Of a DNA stretch of 64,000 nucleotides, positions 22,285-32,535 are shown one piece after another; position 1 is the first letter of the stretch; the number at the start of each line of letters is the position of its first letter. Under the pieces are notes generated by a model. It had not been told where the DNA came from and searched no databases. It was given only the letters and a program-made list of their open reading frames with translations. Source of the stretch: Myotis daubentonii (lineage: Eukaryota > Chordata > Mammalia > Chiroptera > Vespertilionidae); the NCBI RefSeq assembly GCF_963259705.1, contig NC_081842.1, forward strand, positions 184,888,349 through 184,952,348, read 5' to 3'. The position numbers and the translations under genes are program-made.

Positions 22285-22476
22285 ATTAGCCCAGCTGGTG
22301 TAGCTTACTGTTGAGCATCGACCTATGAACCAAGAGGTCCTGGTTTGATTCACAGTGAGGGCACATGCCTGGGTTGCGGGCTCAATTCCCAGTGGGGGCG
22401 TGCAGGAGGCAGCCAATCAGTGATTCTCTCTCATCATTGATGTTTCTATGAAATCAATAAAAATATTTTTTTAAAA
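22285..22476 (+). mobile_element. VES-type SINE at a reused target
   Basis: Sense copy starting ATTAGCCCAGCTGGTGTAGCTTA, lacking the CT-rich body. It is flanked by the same AAAGAATGTCTACA (22271-22284) and AAAGAATGTCTACA (22477-22490), the sequence that also flanks the HAL1-like element. Confidence 0.85.
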
Positions 22477-22490
22477 AAAGAATGTCTACA

Positions 22491-22660
22491 GCTCTACAAA
22501 AAAACCCAAACAACTCAATTTTAAAATGGGCACAAGAATTGAATAGATATTACTTGTAAGAAGATATACAAATGGCCAATAAGCACATGAAATGATGCTT
22601 AACACATTGGTCATTAGGGAAATGCAAATCACAATCATGAAATGCCACTTCACACCCCTT
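22491..22660 (+). repeat. L1 ORF2 fragment, continuation of 19680-20100
   Basis: L1 text AACAACTCAATTTTAAAATGG, CAAATGGCCAATAAGCACAT, GAAATGCAAATCACAATCAT resumes after the insertions. Confidence 0.7.
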
Positions 22661-23023
22661 TCTGTCGATTGCTTGCAATGAATCAGTAGATCACTTTGGA
22701 TGGCACTGTCATCTTAACAATATTAAGTTTTCCAATACATAAACATGGGATGTCTTTCCATTTATTTATGTTTTATTTTATTTTTTATTTTTAAATTCTT
22801 TTCGGCAATATTTTGTAATTTTTATTGTACAAAACTTTCATCTCTTTGGTTAAATTTTTTCCTAATTATTTTATTCCTCTTGATGCTATTGTAAATGGAA
22901 TTATCTTAATTTCCTTTTTGTGTTGTTCATTGCTAGTGTATAGGAATGCAACTTTGTGTGTGTGTGTGTTGATTTTGTATACTGCAACTTTGCTGAGGTT
23001 ATTTATTAGCTCTAAGTTTGTGG

Positions 23024-23062
23024 GGTGTGTGTGTGCGCGCGCACACACGCGTGTGCACGCAT
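23024..23062. repeat. Alternating purine-pyrimidine tract with inverted repeat
   Basis: GTGTGTGTGCGCGCGCACAC is palindromic, and the tract goes on as CACGCGTGTGCACGCATGTG. Alternating GT/GC/AC steps can form Z-DNA or a cruciform. Confidence 0.9.
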
Positions 23063-23305
23063 GTGTAGAACCTTTTGGGTTTTCTACATATAAGATCATA
23101 TTATTTGTAGACAGAGGTAATTTTACTTCTTTCTTTCTAATTTGGGTTTCTGTTATTAGTGAAAGGATTATAATATATATTAGAATTAAGTAAAGTTAGT
23201 CCTCCACCTTTATTGTTCTCTTTAAAATTATTTTGACTCTGATAGGTACCCTGCATTATAATATAAATCAGCTTCTTACTTTCTACCAAAAAATAGTCTC
23301 TAGGC

Positions 23306-23540
23306 CAGTGATGGCGAACCTATGACACGCGTGTCAGAGGTGACACACGAGCTCATTTTTTTGGTTGATTTTTCTTTGTTAAATGGCATTTAAATATATA
23401 AAATAAATATCAAAAATATAAGTCTTTGTTTTACTATGGTCGCAAGTATCAAAAAATTTCTATATGTGACACGGCACCAGAGTTAAGTTAGGGTTTTTCA
23501 AAATGCTGACATGCTGAGCTCAAAAGGTTCGCCATCACTG
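23306..23540. mobile_element. Non-autonomous hAT element
   Basis: Inverted ends CAGTGATGGCGAACCT and AGGTTCGCCATCACTG are exact complements over 15-16 bp. Flanks TCTAGGC and CCTAGGCA approximate an 8-bp target duplication with small decay. 235 bp, no coding capacity. Confidence 0.9.
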
Positions 23541-24145
23541 CCTAGGCATTTGAATGTGATTCTGTTAAATCCATTAATCAATTTGAGATTAGTGGTACTG
23601 GGCTTTCTAATCCACAAACCTAGTATATTTCTCCACTTATTCACAGATTTTATCAGCAATATTTGTGGCTTTCCATGGGCAGGTGTGTACATGTTTTTAC
23701 TAAGTTTCTCATTAAGAAATTTGTGTTATCATGAAATAATTTCCTTTCTAATGTCTATGCCTTTTATTTCTTTTTCTTGCTTATTTCACTGCCTAAGAAA
23801 GTCAATAAACACTGACTAGAAGTAGTGTCTGTGCACCCTTGTCTTGTTCCTGATCTAAGTGGGAAAATAGTCTAACAAGTAAGTATGAGGTTAGTTATCA
23901 TTTTTGCATAAATGCTCTCCAGAGGTTGAAGAAGTTCCATTTTATTACTATTTTTAAACTTTTTATCATGCATCTATTGAGATAATCATATGACTTTTCT
24001 CCTGAATTTTGCTAATGCAGTGAATTAAAATGATTGACCTTTGAATATTAAACTAACCTTGCACTTCTGCTCTAAAGTTTACTTGCTCAAACTGTATTCA
24101 TAGTGCTGAATTCTATTTGCTAATATTTCATTAAGAAGCATTGTA

Positions 24146-25739
24146 TCTTGTAGCAGGATACAAAATTAATGCCCAGAAAGCTCTGGCATTTTTATACAGC
24201 AATATTTAACTTATAGAAAGAGAGATTAAGAAACAATCCTATTTACCTTGCACCAAAAAAAAATTAAGATACCTAGGAATAAACTTAACTAAGGAAGTAA
24301 AAGACCTGTACTCAGAAAACTACAGGACACTGAAAAAAGAGATAGAGGAAGACATAAAGAGATGGAAGAACATACCATGTTTATGGATTGGTAGAATCAA
24401 CATCATTAAAATGTCCATACTACCCAAAGCAATCTATAGATTCAATGCACTCCGCATTAAAATACCAACAGAATATTTCACAGACCTAGAACGAATACTC
24501 CAAAAAATCATCTGGAATAAAGAAAAGACGCCAAATAGCTGCAGCAATCCTGAGAAAGAAGAACAAAGTATGAGGGATCACAATACCAGATACCAAGCTA
24601 TATTGCAAAGCCACTGTTCTCAAAACTGCCTGGTACTGGCACAAGAATAGACATATAGACCAATGGAATAGAATAGAGAACCCAGAAATCGACCCAAACC
24701 ACTATGCTCAATATTTGACAAAGGAGGCAAGAGCATACAATGGAATCAAGACAGTCTCTTCAATAAATGGTGTTGGGAAAATTGTACAGATACATGCAAA
24801 AAAATGAAACTAGACCATCAACTTACACCATACACAAAAATAACCTCAAAATGGATAAAAGACTTAAATGTGAGACAGGGAACCATAAAAATCTTAGAGG
24901 AATCCACAGGCAGCAATATCTCAGACATATGCCTAAGCAATTTCTTCACTGATTCAGCTCCTAGGGCAATGGAAACTAAAGAGAAAATATACAGCCCTAA
25001 CCAGTTTGGCTCACTGGCTAGAGCGTTGGCCTGGGGACTAAAGAGTCCCGGGTTCGATTCCGGTCAAGGGCATGTACCTTGGTTGCAGGCACATCCCCAG
25101 TAGGGGGTGTGCAGGAGGCAGCTGATCAATGCTTCTCTCTCATCGATGTTTCTAACTCTCTATCCCTCTCCCTTCCTCTCTGTAAAAAAATCAATAAAAT
25201 ATATTTTTTTAAATAAAGAGAAAATAAACAAATGGGGCTACATCCAAAAAAAAAAAAGCCTCTGCACAGCAAAAGAAACCATCAACAAAACAAGAAAGCC
25301 CACCACGTGGGAGAACATATTTGCCAATGTTATCACCAATAAGGGTTTAATCTCCAACATTTACAGGGAACTCATACAACTTAACAAAAGGAAGATAAAC
25401 AACCCAATCAAAAAATGGGCAATGGACCTAAATAGATATTTTTACAAAGAAGACATACAGAAGGCCAAGAGATATATGAAAACATGCTCAAAGTCACTAA
25501 TCATCTGAGAGATGCAAATCAAAATGACAATGAGGTACCATCTCACACCTGTCAGAACGGCTATTATCAACAAATCAACAAATGACAAGTGCTGGGGAGG
25601 ATGTGGAGAAAAAGGAACCCTCATGCACTGCTGGTGGGAATACAGACTGGTGCAGCCACTGTGGAGAACAATATGGAGTTTCTTCAACAAACTAAAAATG
25701 GAACTCTCATTTGACCCAGTGATCCTAATTCTAGGAATA
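24146..25739 (+). repeat. L1 ORF2 C-terminal part, left half of a split L1
   Basis: Sense L1 ORF2: GCAGGATACAAAATTAATGC..., frame segments such as [20 protein letters not shown] at about 24414, CACTGCTGGTGGGAATACAG near 25627. A SINE at 24993-25212 and a Helitron from 25740 split it. The frame has several stops and shifts. Confidence 0.85.
24993..25212 (+). mobile_element. VES SINE inside L1
   Basis: Sense copy GCCCTAACCAGTTTGGCTCAC with B-box GGGTTCGATTCCGGTC; flanked by AAAGAGAAAATA on both sides (24978 region and about 25215). Confidence 0.92.
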
Positions 25740-25924
25740 CTAGTAGCCCAGTGCACGAAATTCATGCACATTAAAAGGGAATTAATTAGCAGAAATATTT
25801 CAATATTGCTATTTGCCCTTTCTCTATAATAGAAGTGTGAGAGATGAAAGGAAATTAGTAAAATGTATATGAAAATAATATATAAATTTATTAATAAATA
25901 AACAGTAACAATAGGATATAACAA

Positions 25925-26015
25925 CAGAGGTATGATATAAAAAAGACAAAAACATGAGATGAAAACAACAAAACCATGATATAAAAACAACAAAAACATG
26001 ATATAAAAACAACAG
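25925..26015. repeat. Tandem repeat in Helitron, unit about 22-25 bp
   Basis: ACATGATATAAAAACAACAA-like units, about 3.5 copies, lie between the helicase remnant and the 3' hairpin. Confidence 0.75.
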
Positions 26016-26129
26016 TAATGCAAACAATGACTGATAAAGTGATTAAACTTATTCTAATATCTCCCTTTACACCACATTAAGAATGAAAACACTTTCAGAG
26101 TGCTTGACTAATTTTTCTTGTGCTGAAGT

Positions 26130-27327
26130 ATTTAGAACTTTAACTTTAACATCACATGCTCTTCAAACTCGAGAGAAAACAGCTGACCATGTGCGAAAAC
26201 GGGTTCAGGAAGGAATATGCCTACTTTATCTAGAGTTTGTCCTTGTGATTTATTAATAGTCATCACAAATGCTGGCATCACAGGAAACTGTCATTGAATC
26301 AATTTAAATGGGAGGCCAGTGTCAGATAGGGACAAATCAATTCTTGGAATCAGAACAACCTCTCCCTCTGCAGATCCTGTTAATACTTCAGCTTCGATAA
26401 TGTTTGGTCGTAATCTTTTGATAATAAATCTGGTACCATTACAAAGACCCCATTTACTATTAAGATTTCTCAATAGCATGATGATTGCATCCACTTTCAA
26501 TTTTAATTTATGACATGGCATTCCCAAAGGAGTAATACTATTAAGAAATTTGATGGGAAAATTTTCCTTTTCAGCATCTTCTGTGGAATCAATGGAATCA
26601 TCACTCAAATATGTGTGAAAATTTCCATCGAGTATATCCAAAATTTCTTCATTTAATTTTTGAACATGCTCATTTTTTGGACAAAGAATTGCACATTTAG
26701 ATATATTTTTAATATTATCTATAGATACAGTATTTCCAAAGATAGCTTCAATAATAGATCCACTACAAATCATTTCATAGGGGCTTTCAATAATATCCAT
26801 TCCTAAATGAAAACTGCTATCAAGTTTGCCATCTCCAAGTTTTACTAACCATTCACTATAAGCAGAATCCTCTGATCTCATGTTTGTTGTAAGAGACAAC
26901 TTTCTGAAACATCCCCAAACATTGCAGTACTTTAAACTCGTTTATACTAGGGCCAATCATATAGCATGTGGTACAATACTGAGACTTTGTCGAAAATCCC
27001 CTCCAAGAAGGAGAACTTTCCCACCAAATACAACATTCAAATTTCTCTTATTAATCTGTCTACGGCGTTTATAGCATGACTGGATGCCATGGTGCATTCA
27101 TCAATAATGAGAAGTTGGGCCTTTTTAATAGTTTTAGCAACTTCACTGTTTATATTGAGTCTAGAAATTGAAGTTTCATTTAGTGGAATAGGTAATTTAT
27201 ATTGGGAATGAAAGGTGCTTCCACCGAGAAGTAAATTTGCAGCAATTCCTGTAGACACTGGGGGTAAAACAGTACTATCACAACCTCTAATATAATGTAT
27301 TAAAACTTTATAAAGATATGCCTCCAC
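26130..27327 (-). pseudogene. Helitron Pif1-type helicase, truncated and frameshifted
   Basis: The minus-strand frame 27327-27037 has GIAANLLLGG...TFHSQ (helicase motif Ia region) and LLIIDECTM (Walker B, DE). The frame then shifts; 26899-26291 (202 codons) has ITPLGMPCHKLKLKVDAIIM and LRPNIIEAEVLTGSAEGEVV, the C-terminal helicase core. Past a stop at 26291-26293 the text goes on with a motif V/VI-like INKSQGQTL. The Walker A loop (GxGGTGKT) and the whole Rep nuclease domain are missing upstream: the frame starts right after where Walker A would end. In an intact element this 5'-3' helicase unwinds DNA for rolling-circle transposition. This copy is inactive. Confidence 0.85.
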
Positions 27328-27328
27328 A

Positions 27329-27520
27329 CTCCAAGGGCCGGTTCCTGCCTCAAACCTCGCCCTCCCAGGAAACAGCTCGGGGAGGGCACAACTGTTGCTA
27401 AGAGGACCCAGGACTCAGTGTGTCCATGCTCCAAGGGCGGGTTCCTGCCTGAAACCACACCGCCCTCGCAGGAAACAGCTCGGGGAGGGTGCAGCCGTTT
27501 CCAAGACAACACCTGCAGGA
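27329..27520. repeat. Two-copy direct repeat near the Helitron 5' end, period 100 bp
   Basis: CTCCAAGGGCCGGTTCCTGCC (27329) and CTCCAAGGGCGGGTTCCTGCC (27429) each start a similar unit with AGGAAACAGCTCGGGGAGGG. GC-rich compared with the rest of the element. Confidence 0.8.
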
Positions 27521-27550
27521 CTGACTTCCTTCTGGTTGGTCGAGCCTTGG

Positions 27551-27586
27551 TCATGACGTTACACCTGGGGTTTTTATATAAATAGA
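27551..27586 (-). promoter_or_regulatory. Helitron 5' terminus with TATA-like and CRE-like motifs
   Basis: On the minus strand the terminus has TTTATATAAA within its first 14 bases and, about 20 bases inside, TAACGTCA (CRE-like). This could be the element's promoter. Activity is not shown by the sequence. Confidence 0.35.
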
Positions 27587-27963
27587 TATCCCAAGAAACC
27601 AGAAATACCAATCAGAAAGGATGTATGCACTTCTATGTTCATAGCAGCACAATTTACAGTAGTTAAGATTTGGAAACACCCTAAGTGCCCATCAGCAGAT
27701 GAGTGGATTAAAGAACTGTGGTATATTTACACAATGGAATACTACGCTGCTGTAAAGAGGAAGGAACTTCTACCATTTGCAACAGCATGGATGGATCTGA
27801 AGAGCATTGTGCTAAGTGAAATAAGTCAGTTGGAGAAAGATAAATACCACATGATCTCACTCATTTGGGCAATATAATGAACAACATAAATTGATGAACA
27901 AAAACAGATCCAGAGACAGAGAATCATCGATCAGACCATCAAACCTCAGAGGGGAGACAGGGG
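27587..27963 (+). repeat. L1 ORF2 3' end, right half of a split L1
   Basis: L1 text resumes directly after the Helitron: ACTTCTATGTTCATAGCAGC, GAATACTACGCTGCTGTAAA, GGATGGATCTGAAGAGCATT, TACCACATGATCTCACTCAT. Confidence 0.85.
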
Positions 27964-28074
27964 AGTAATGCTGATGTCATAAAATGAGTTGGAAAGTATT
28001 TATACTTCCTCTTTTTTTCTGAAAGATTTTGTATAAGGTTAGCATTGGTTCTTCCTTAAAAATTTGATAAAATT

Positions 28075-28322
28075 GCCCTAGCTGGTTTGGCTCAGTGGAT
28101 AGAGTGTCAGTCTGCGGACTGAAGGGTCCCAGGTTCGATTCTGGCCAAGGGCATGTACCTTGGTTGCGGGCACATCCCCAGTAGGGGGTGTGCAAGAGGC
28201 AGCTGATTGATGTTTCTCTCTCATCAATGTTTCTAACTCTCTATCCCTCTCCCTTCCTCTCTGTAAAAAATCAATAAAATATATTTTAAAAATTATAAAA
28301 AAAAAATAAATAAAAAAAAAAT
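28075..28322 (+). mobile_element. VES SINE
   Basis: Sense copy GCCCTAGCTGGTTTGGCTCAG with A-rich tail. Perfect 17-bp target duplication AAAAATTTGATAAAATT at 28058-28074 and 28323-28339. Confidence 0.95.
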
Positions 28323-28409
28323 AAAAATTTGATAAAATTAACCAGTGAAGTCATTGGTACCAGGAGTTTCCTTTTTAAGGAGTATTTTAATTAATTAAAT
28401 CCTCACCTG

Positions 28410-28649
28410 AGGATATTTTTTCCATTGATTTCTAGAGAGAGTGGAGGCCGAGGAGTAGGGAGAGTGAGAGAGAGAGACATTGATGTGGTGAGAGAGACAC
28501 ATGGATTGGCTGCCCCCTGCACACGCCCCTAGGCGCACCTACCAGGGTGGGGACCTACAACTGAGGTAGGTGCCCTTGACCAGGAATCAAACCTGAGACC
28601 CTTCTGTTCACAGGCCTTTGCTCTAACCACAGAGAAAACTGGCCAGGGC
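28410..28649 (-). mobile_element. VES-type SINE, older variant
   Basis: Antisense copy with TTTTTTCCATTGATTTCTAG tail side and head complement ending CTGGCCAGGGC, like the copies at 146 and 2527. Confidence 0.82.
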
Positions 28650-28780
28650 TGCAGGAATATTTCAAACCAGCGATTTTCAACTGGTGTGCTCCAAGAATTT
28701 TTGAAACATTTAATACCTATTTAGTCAGGGGCACTGACCTCTTTTCCTTTACATCATCAAATAAAAAAATGACAACAGCC

Positions 28781-29011
28781 CTGACTGGTTTGGCTCGGTG
28801 GATAGAGTGTCGGCCTGCAAACTGAAGGGTCCCGGGTTCAATTCCAGTCAAGAGCACGTACCTTGGTTGCAGGCACATCCACAGTGCGGGGGGGTGGGGG
28901 GGGAGGGAGAGGTGTGGGAGGCAGGTGACCAGTGTTTCTTTCTCATCAATGTTTCTAACTCTCTATCACTCTCCCTTCCTCTCTGTAAAAAATTAATAAA
29001 ATATATTTTTT
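28781..29011 (+). mobile_element. VES SINE, first at a reused target
   Basis: Sense copy after CCCTGACTGGTTTGGCTCGG with a G-rich run near 28887-28905. AAAAATGACAACAGCC flanks it at 28765-28780 and 29012-29027. Confidence 0.9.
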
Positions 29012-29027
29012 AAAAATGACAACAGCC

Positions 29028-29243
29028 GCCAAAACCGGTTTGGCTCAGTGGATAGACCGTCGGCCTGCGGACTGAAAGGTCCCAGGTTCGATTCCGGTCA
29101 AGGGCATGTACCTGGGTTGCGGGCACATCCCCAGTAGGAGATGTGCTGGAGGCAGCTGATCGATGTTTCTCTCTCATCGATGTTTCTAACTCTCTATCTC
29201 TCTCCCTTCCTCTCTGTCAAAAATCAATAAAATATATTTTTAA
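29028..29243 (+). mobile_element. VES SINE, young-looking, second at the same target
   Basis: Sense copy GCCAAAACCGGTTTGGCTCAG, nearly the same as 21989. AAAAATGACAACAGCC again at 29012-29027 and 29244-29259, so two SINEs lie head-to-tail between three copies of one target. Confidence 0.93.
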
Positions 29244-29409
29244 AAAAATGACAACAGCCAACACAACAAGAGCTGTCTGATGTGAATGCCCTTCTTGAAC
29301 CATAAATATACAGGTCATATAATAGAGTTACATCTTATTGGTCATCTCACATAATAAGGTTGCCTCTGATTGTTTAATTCTTGGTACCAGAAATCCTTAT
29401 ATACAAGCA

Positions 29410-29946
29410 CTAGAGGCCCAGTGCATGAAATTTGTGCAAGGGGTGGAGGGGTGTCCCTCAGTCTGGCCTGCACCCTCTCCAATCTGGAATTCCTCAGGGG
29501 ATATCCAACTGCCTCTCACAATCCAGGACCGCTGGCTTCTAACTGCTTGCCTGCCTGCCTCACTGATTGCCCCTAACTGCTCCCCTGCTGCCTCATCCTA
29601 CACCTGAGACCCAGGATTCCCTCCTCTGGATGGTCACAGGCACCCAGGACCCAGGCTAGTTTCACCCGGGCCAGCCGACGGCACCCAGGACCCAGGCTGG
29701 TTTCACCCGGGCCAGCCGCAGCTGCAGGCACCCAGGGCCGTGGGGCAGGCGGCTTGTCCCTCTCCAGGGCCAGGCCGCAGGCGCAGCTACTGGCACCCTG
29801 GAGGGTGGGGTGGGCGGCTTGTCCCTCTCCTTGGCCACAGCCTGGCTGGTCTCCATTCCTCTCTCCCCAGTGTTGAGTGAGCCGTTACAGCGTGATGGCA
29901 TGAGGGCATGATGACCATTTGCATATTATCTCTTTATTATATAGGA
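29410..29946 (-). mobile_element. Non-autonomous Helitron
   Basis: Left end CTAGAGGCCCAGTGCATGAA with a hairpin; right end TCTTTATTATATAGGA; flanks A (29409) and T (29947). 537 bp. Internal GC-rich filler only. Confidence 0.92.
29641..29730. repeat. Tandem repeat in Helitron, unit about 41 bp
   Basis: CACCCAGGACCCAGGCT then GTTTCACCCGGGCCAGCCG occurs twice with a third partial CACCCAGG. Confidence 0.85.
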
Positions 29947-30167
29947 TAGACACCTGATTTTTTAAAAAGTCGCTTTGGAGCAAAAAGGGTAGATAATTAC
30001 TTTTTTTTTTTTTTTTTGGTAAATCAATCACAATTATACTTTTTTTTTTTTTTTTTTTGCCAGGAGAACAAAAAATATATTCTTTGGTGTGCCTCAGAAT
30101 CTTAGTAATTATTTTATGGGTGCCATGAAGTGAAAAGGGTTAAAAGTTGTTGACCTAAGCATTGTCT

Positions 30168-30302
30168 TTATTTATTTATTTATTTATTTATTATTGATTT
30201 TTTTTTTAGAGAGAGAGAGAAACATCGATGATGGGGAATCAAACCAGCAAACTTTTGGTGTATGGGACAACGCCCAGCCAGCTGAACTATACTGGCCAGG
30301 GA
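30168..30302 (-). mobile_element. VES-type SINE with internal deletion
   Basis: (TTTA)n tail, TTATTGATTTTTTTTTTAGAG, then directly GGGGAATCAAACCAGC and head complement ending TACTGGCCAGGG. The CT-rich body is mostly gone. Confidence 0.8.
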
Positions 30303-30363
30303 TAAGCATTATCTTTTATCCTCCCGTTAAATCTCTTTAAAACTAAAACTTTAGGTTAACAGG

Positions 30364-30795
30364 TGTTATGGATTGAATTATGTCCCTCCCTATTTGCTCC
30401 CCCCCCCACACCCAAATGTTGCAGTCCTAGCCTCCAGTACCTGTGAACGTGATCTTATTTGGAAATACGAGTCTTTGCAGATAATCAAATTAAGATTTTT
30501 AGTGGGCCCCAAATCATTATAACTGGTGTCCTTATCAAGGTGGAAATGTATATGCAGAGGCAGACATACATAGAGGGAAGATAATGTAAAGATGCAGGGA
30601 GACCACTATCTGCAGCTAAGAAACGCCTGAGGCTACCAGGGGAAAGGAATGGAAAAGATTCTCCTTGAGCCTCAGAAGGACCCAACTCATCTCCGGCTTC
30701 TGGCACTTAGCAGTGTGAGGCAGTACATTCCTGTTGTTTAAGCCGCCCAGTTGTGGTACTTTGCTATGGCAGCCCCAGGAAACTAATATAGTAGG
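30364..30795 (+). repeat. ERVL-MaLR solo LTR, MLT1-like
   Basis: TGTTATGGATTGAATTATGTC, CTGTGAACGTGATCTTATTTGG, ATCATTATAACTGGTGTCCTT, GTTGTTTAAGCCGCCCAGTT, CTATGGCAGCCCCAGGAAAC are landmark phrases of mammalian MLT1 LTRs. No internal retroviral genes are adjacent; ancient solo LTR. Confidence 0.75.
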
Positions 30796-31480
30796 GACCA
30801 GGGGATGCTCCCCAGAGCAGCACTCACTTTCCCTCGTTTTTTATCTCTGTAGATTTCCCTTTACTTTCTCACCAGTGAAACTCTGCATTCCAAAGTATGT
30901 TTTTTTTTTTAAAGTATTTAATCCAGCAACCTATTTGTTTTGTTTTGGAAAGGTTTATTAGGAAATCTAGTCTTCAACTTGTTAATGAAAGTCTGCTTGA
31001 CTCTTCCAGAGTAACTTTCTGAAAATGGTGCTCGGTTTATCTTGGTACTTATTAATTTCCAAGTCTAATTTACTATTTCTTTTGTTCCTTTATTATGCAT
31101 CATATCCTATTATGCTCTGTACATGGTATTTTCTCATTAGTTCCTTGAAGGTTGAGAGGGTGTCTTACTCACCTTCTAATACTCAGTATGTAGAAAAATA
31201 CCATACATATAATAGGTAGTTAATAAGTGTGGTTATTAAACTGAATGTACTTGTATATTGGTCACATGCATAGGTGTGTAAGTTGGTGAAGTGATGACTT
31301 TAAATCTTAATTCAAAGTTCTTATTCTTAATCCACAAATGTCTAATACTCAAGGTTATTGTCACTTAAGAGGGATTTTCTTTTCTTTCTATTAATATAAA
31401 AATCTCAAGTGTATGGCCTTCCAAGTCTCCTAAAGTATGAAATAACTAATAAATATAATTCCTAATTATTACAACCCTAT
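30796..31480. other. No feature recognised
   Basis: T-rich, AT-rich sequence. Short frames are not gene-like. Confidence 0.3.
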
Positions 31481-31489
31481 AAAGTAAAT

Positions 31490-31605
31490 TATTGTTCCCA
31501 TTTTACAAATGAGGAAATGAGGTAAGAAAGGTTAAGTGCCTGTTTCAAGATGAGACACATCGTAAGTACAAGGGTTAGAAATAAAATTTATCTGGCTCTA
31601 AGCCA
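31490..31605 (-). repeat. MIR-like relic
   Basis: Reverse MIR core: TTGTTCCCATTTTACAAATGAGGAAATGAGG then GTTAAGTGCC. Confidence 0.6.
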
Positions 31606-32190
31606 TTCCTTCACTATCTTGCACTGAGTACTCACTTTGGGTCCCATCATGCAATGATTATGAAACTTCTAGGTATTTTTCGATTCCCATTTGAATCAGA
31701 GCTATAACAGTCACTTATTCCAAAATAATGAAGGCTATCTTTCAAACTACCTGCTTATGTATGCTTTTTAGAATATACTTTATGTCCATGCGGTTACTTT
31801 CCATTGTTCACCTGATATATTGGTTAGATATAGACAACCTCAGAGAGTACATGCTAGAAAAACGGTCAATTATTTTAAGGTGGCTTTTCCTTTTTTTGCT
31901 CAGTAAGGGACAGTTTTCCACTGTAGTATATTTAAATCGTATCATAAGCCTCTTAATAAGATTTTGCCTAATGAGGCTGCTTTTTTGGTGCAGTCTGTGC
32001 ACATACTACCATACACTTGCTCATACCTTGCTTACATTCCAGTTGTAAACTTTATGTACCCAAATAGTTTTAAGTTCCTTGAGGTCAAGAATGAATTTTG
32101 TTCCTTCGTATTCCCCATAATAATAGATGCCATTTATTAAAGGATTACTGAGTACCAGGAAATTTATACACATTTCATTTATTATTTACA
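31606..32190. other. No gene recognised
   Basis: AT-rich. A 106-codon frame at 31728-32048 has no recognisable domain and shares its span with a frame on the other strand; left out as a gene. Confidence 0.35.
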
Positions 32191-32194
32191 ATAA

Positions 32195-32290
32195 CATGGC
32201 AAATTAGGTATTATTACCCCCATTTACAGATGTGGAAAGTCTTGGATATAATTAGTCCCAAGGTTGTAAACCTATTAAGTGGCTATAATG
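32195..32290 (-). repeat. MIR-like relic
   Basis: TAGGTATTATTACCCCCATTTACAGATGTGGAAAG is the reverse MIR core. Confidence 0.6.
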
Positions 32291-32399
32291 ATGGGTCCTT
32301 AATGTGGGAGTGTTGAATTGACTGATTATGGTAATTTCCCTGAAAGAGTTTTCCATCTGGCAATAATGAAGAAGAAAAAAAGGCATAAGTTCGTATTCT

Positions 32400-32535
32400 T
32401 ATGTTATAAGTTACCAGCCTGTGACCAGCGGCAAGTTACAAAGCATCATTAATCTGTATTTTCCAGTTTGTAAAATGGGAGACTAAAGCTCAATCCATGA
32501 GATAGCTATGAATATTAAATTAAGTAATAGAGAAG
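32400..32535 (+). repeat. MIR-like relic
   Basis: GTGACCAGCGGCAAGTTAC, then CCAGTTTGTAAAATGGGAGACTAAAG, then GATAGCTATGAATATTAAAT: forward MIR. Confidence 0.6.

Larger units (their letters stand above)
22661..24145 (-). repeat. L1 ORF2 middle region (antisense) with a hAT insert
   Basis: Complement of L1 ORF2, for example TAAATTTTTTCCTAATTATT, GATTTTGTATACTGCAACTT, TTATTAGCTCTAAG. It carries a hAT at 23306-23540 and a TG/GC repeat near 23024. The orientation switches from + at 22660 and back to + at about 24146, which suggests separate insertions or inversions. Confidence 0.6.
25740..27586 (-). mobile_element. Helitron (HeliBat-type) with helicase remnant, inserted in L1
   Basis: On the minus strand the element starts TCTATTTATATAAAAACCCC (from 27586) and ends with hairpin TGCATGAATTTCGTGCA and CTACTAG (to 25740). 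It lies between A (25739) and T (27587). Removing it rejoins the L1 text GGAATA + TATCCCAAG without loss or duplication, the standard Helitron outcome. 1,847 bp. It encodes only part of the Rep-helicase; the HUH nuclease (Rep) part is absent. Confidence 0.95.
28668..30145. mobile_element. hAT-like element hosting two SINEs and a Helitron
   Basis: Left end CAGCGATTTTCAACTGGTGTG; right end region GTGCCATGAAGTGAAAAGGGTTAAAAGTTGTTG reads as a decayed inverted copy. The text between the later insertions (28690-28763, 29260-29409, 29947-30140) is continuous. It has the start TTTTCAACTGGTGTGC and near-end GGTGTGCCTCAGAATC typical of one bat hAT family as I remember it. The target duplication is not clear. 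Confidence 0.5.

Noticed and set aside
30364..30795. Possible endogenous retrovirus with genes
   Set aside because: Only an MLT1-like LTR is present; no gag, pol or env remnant lies next to it.
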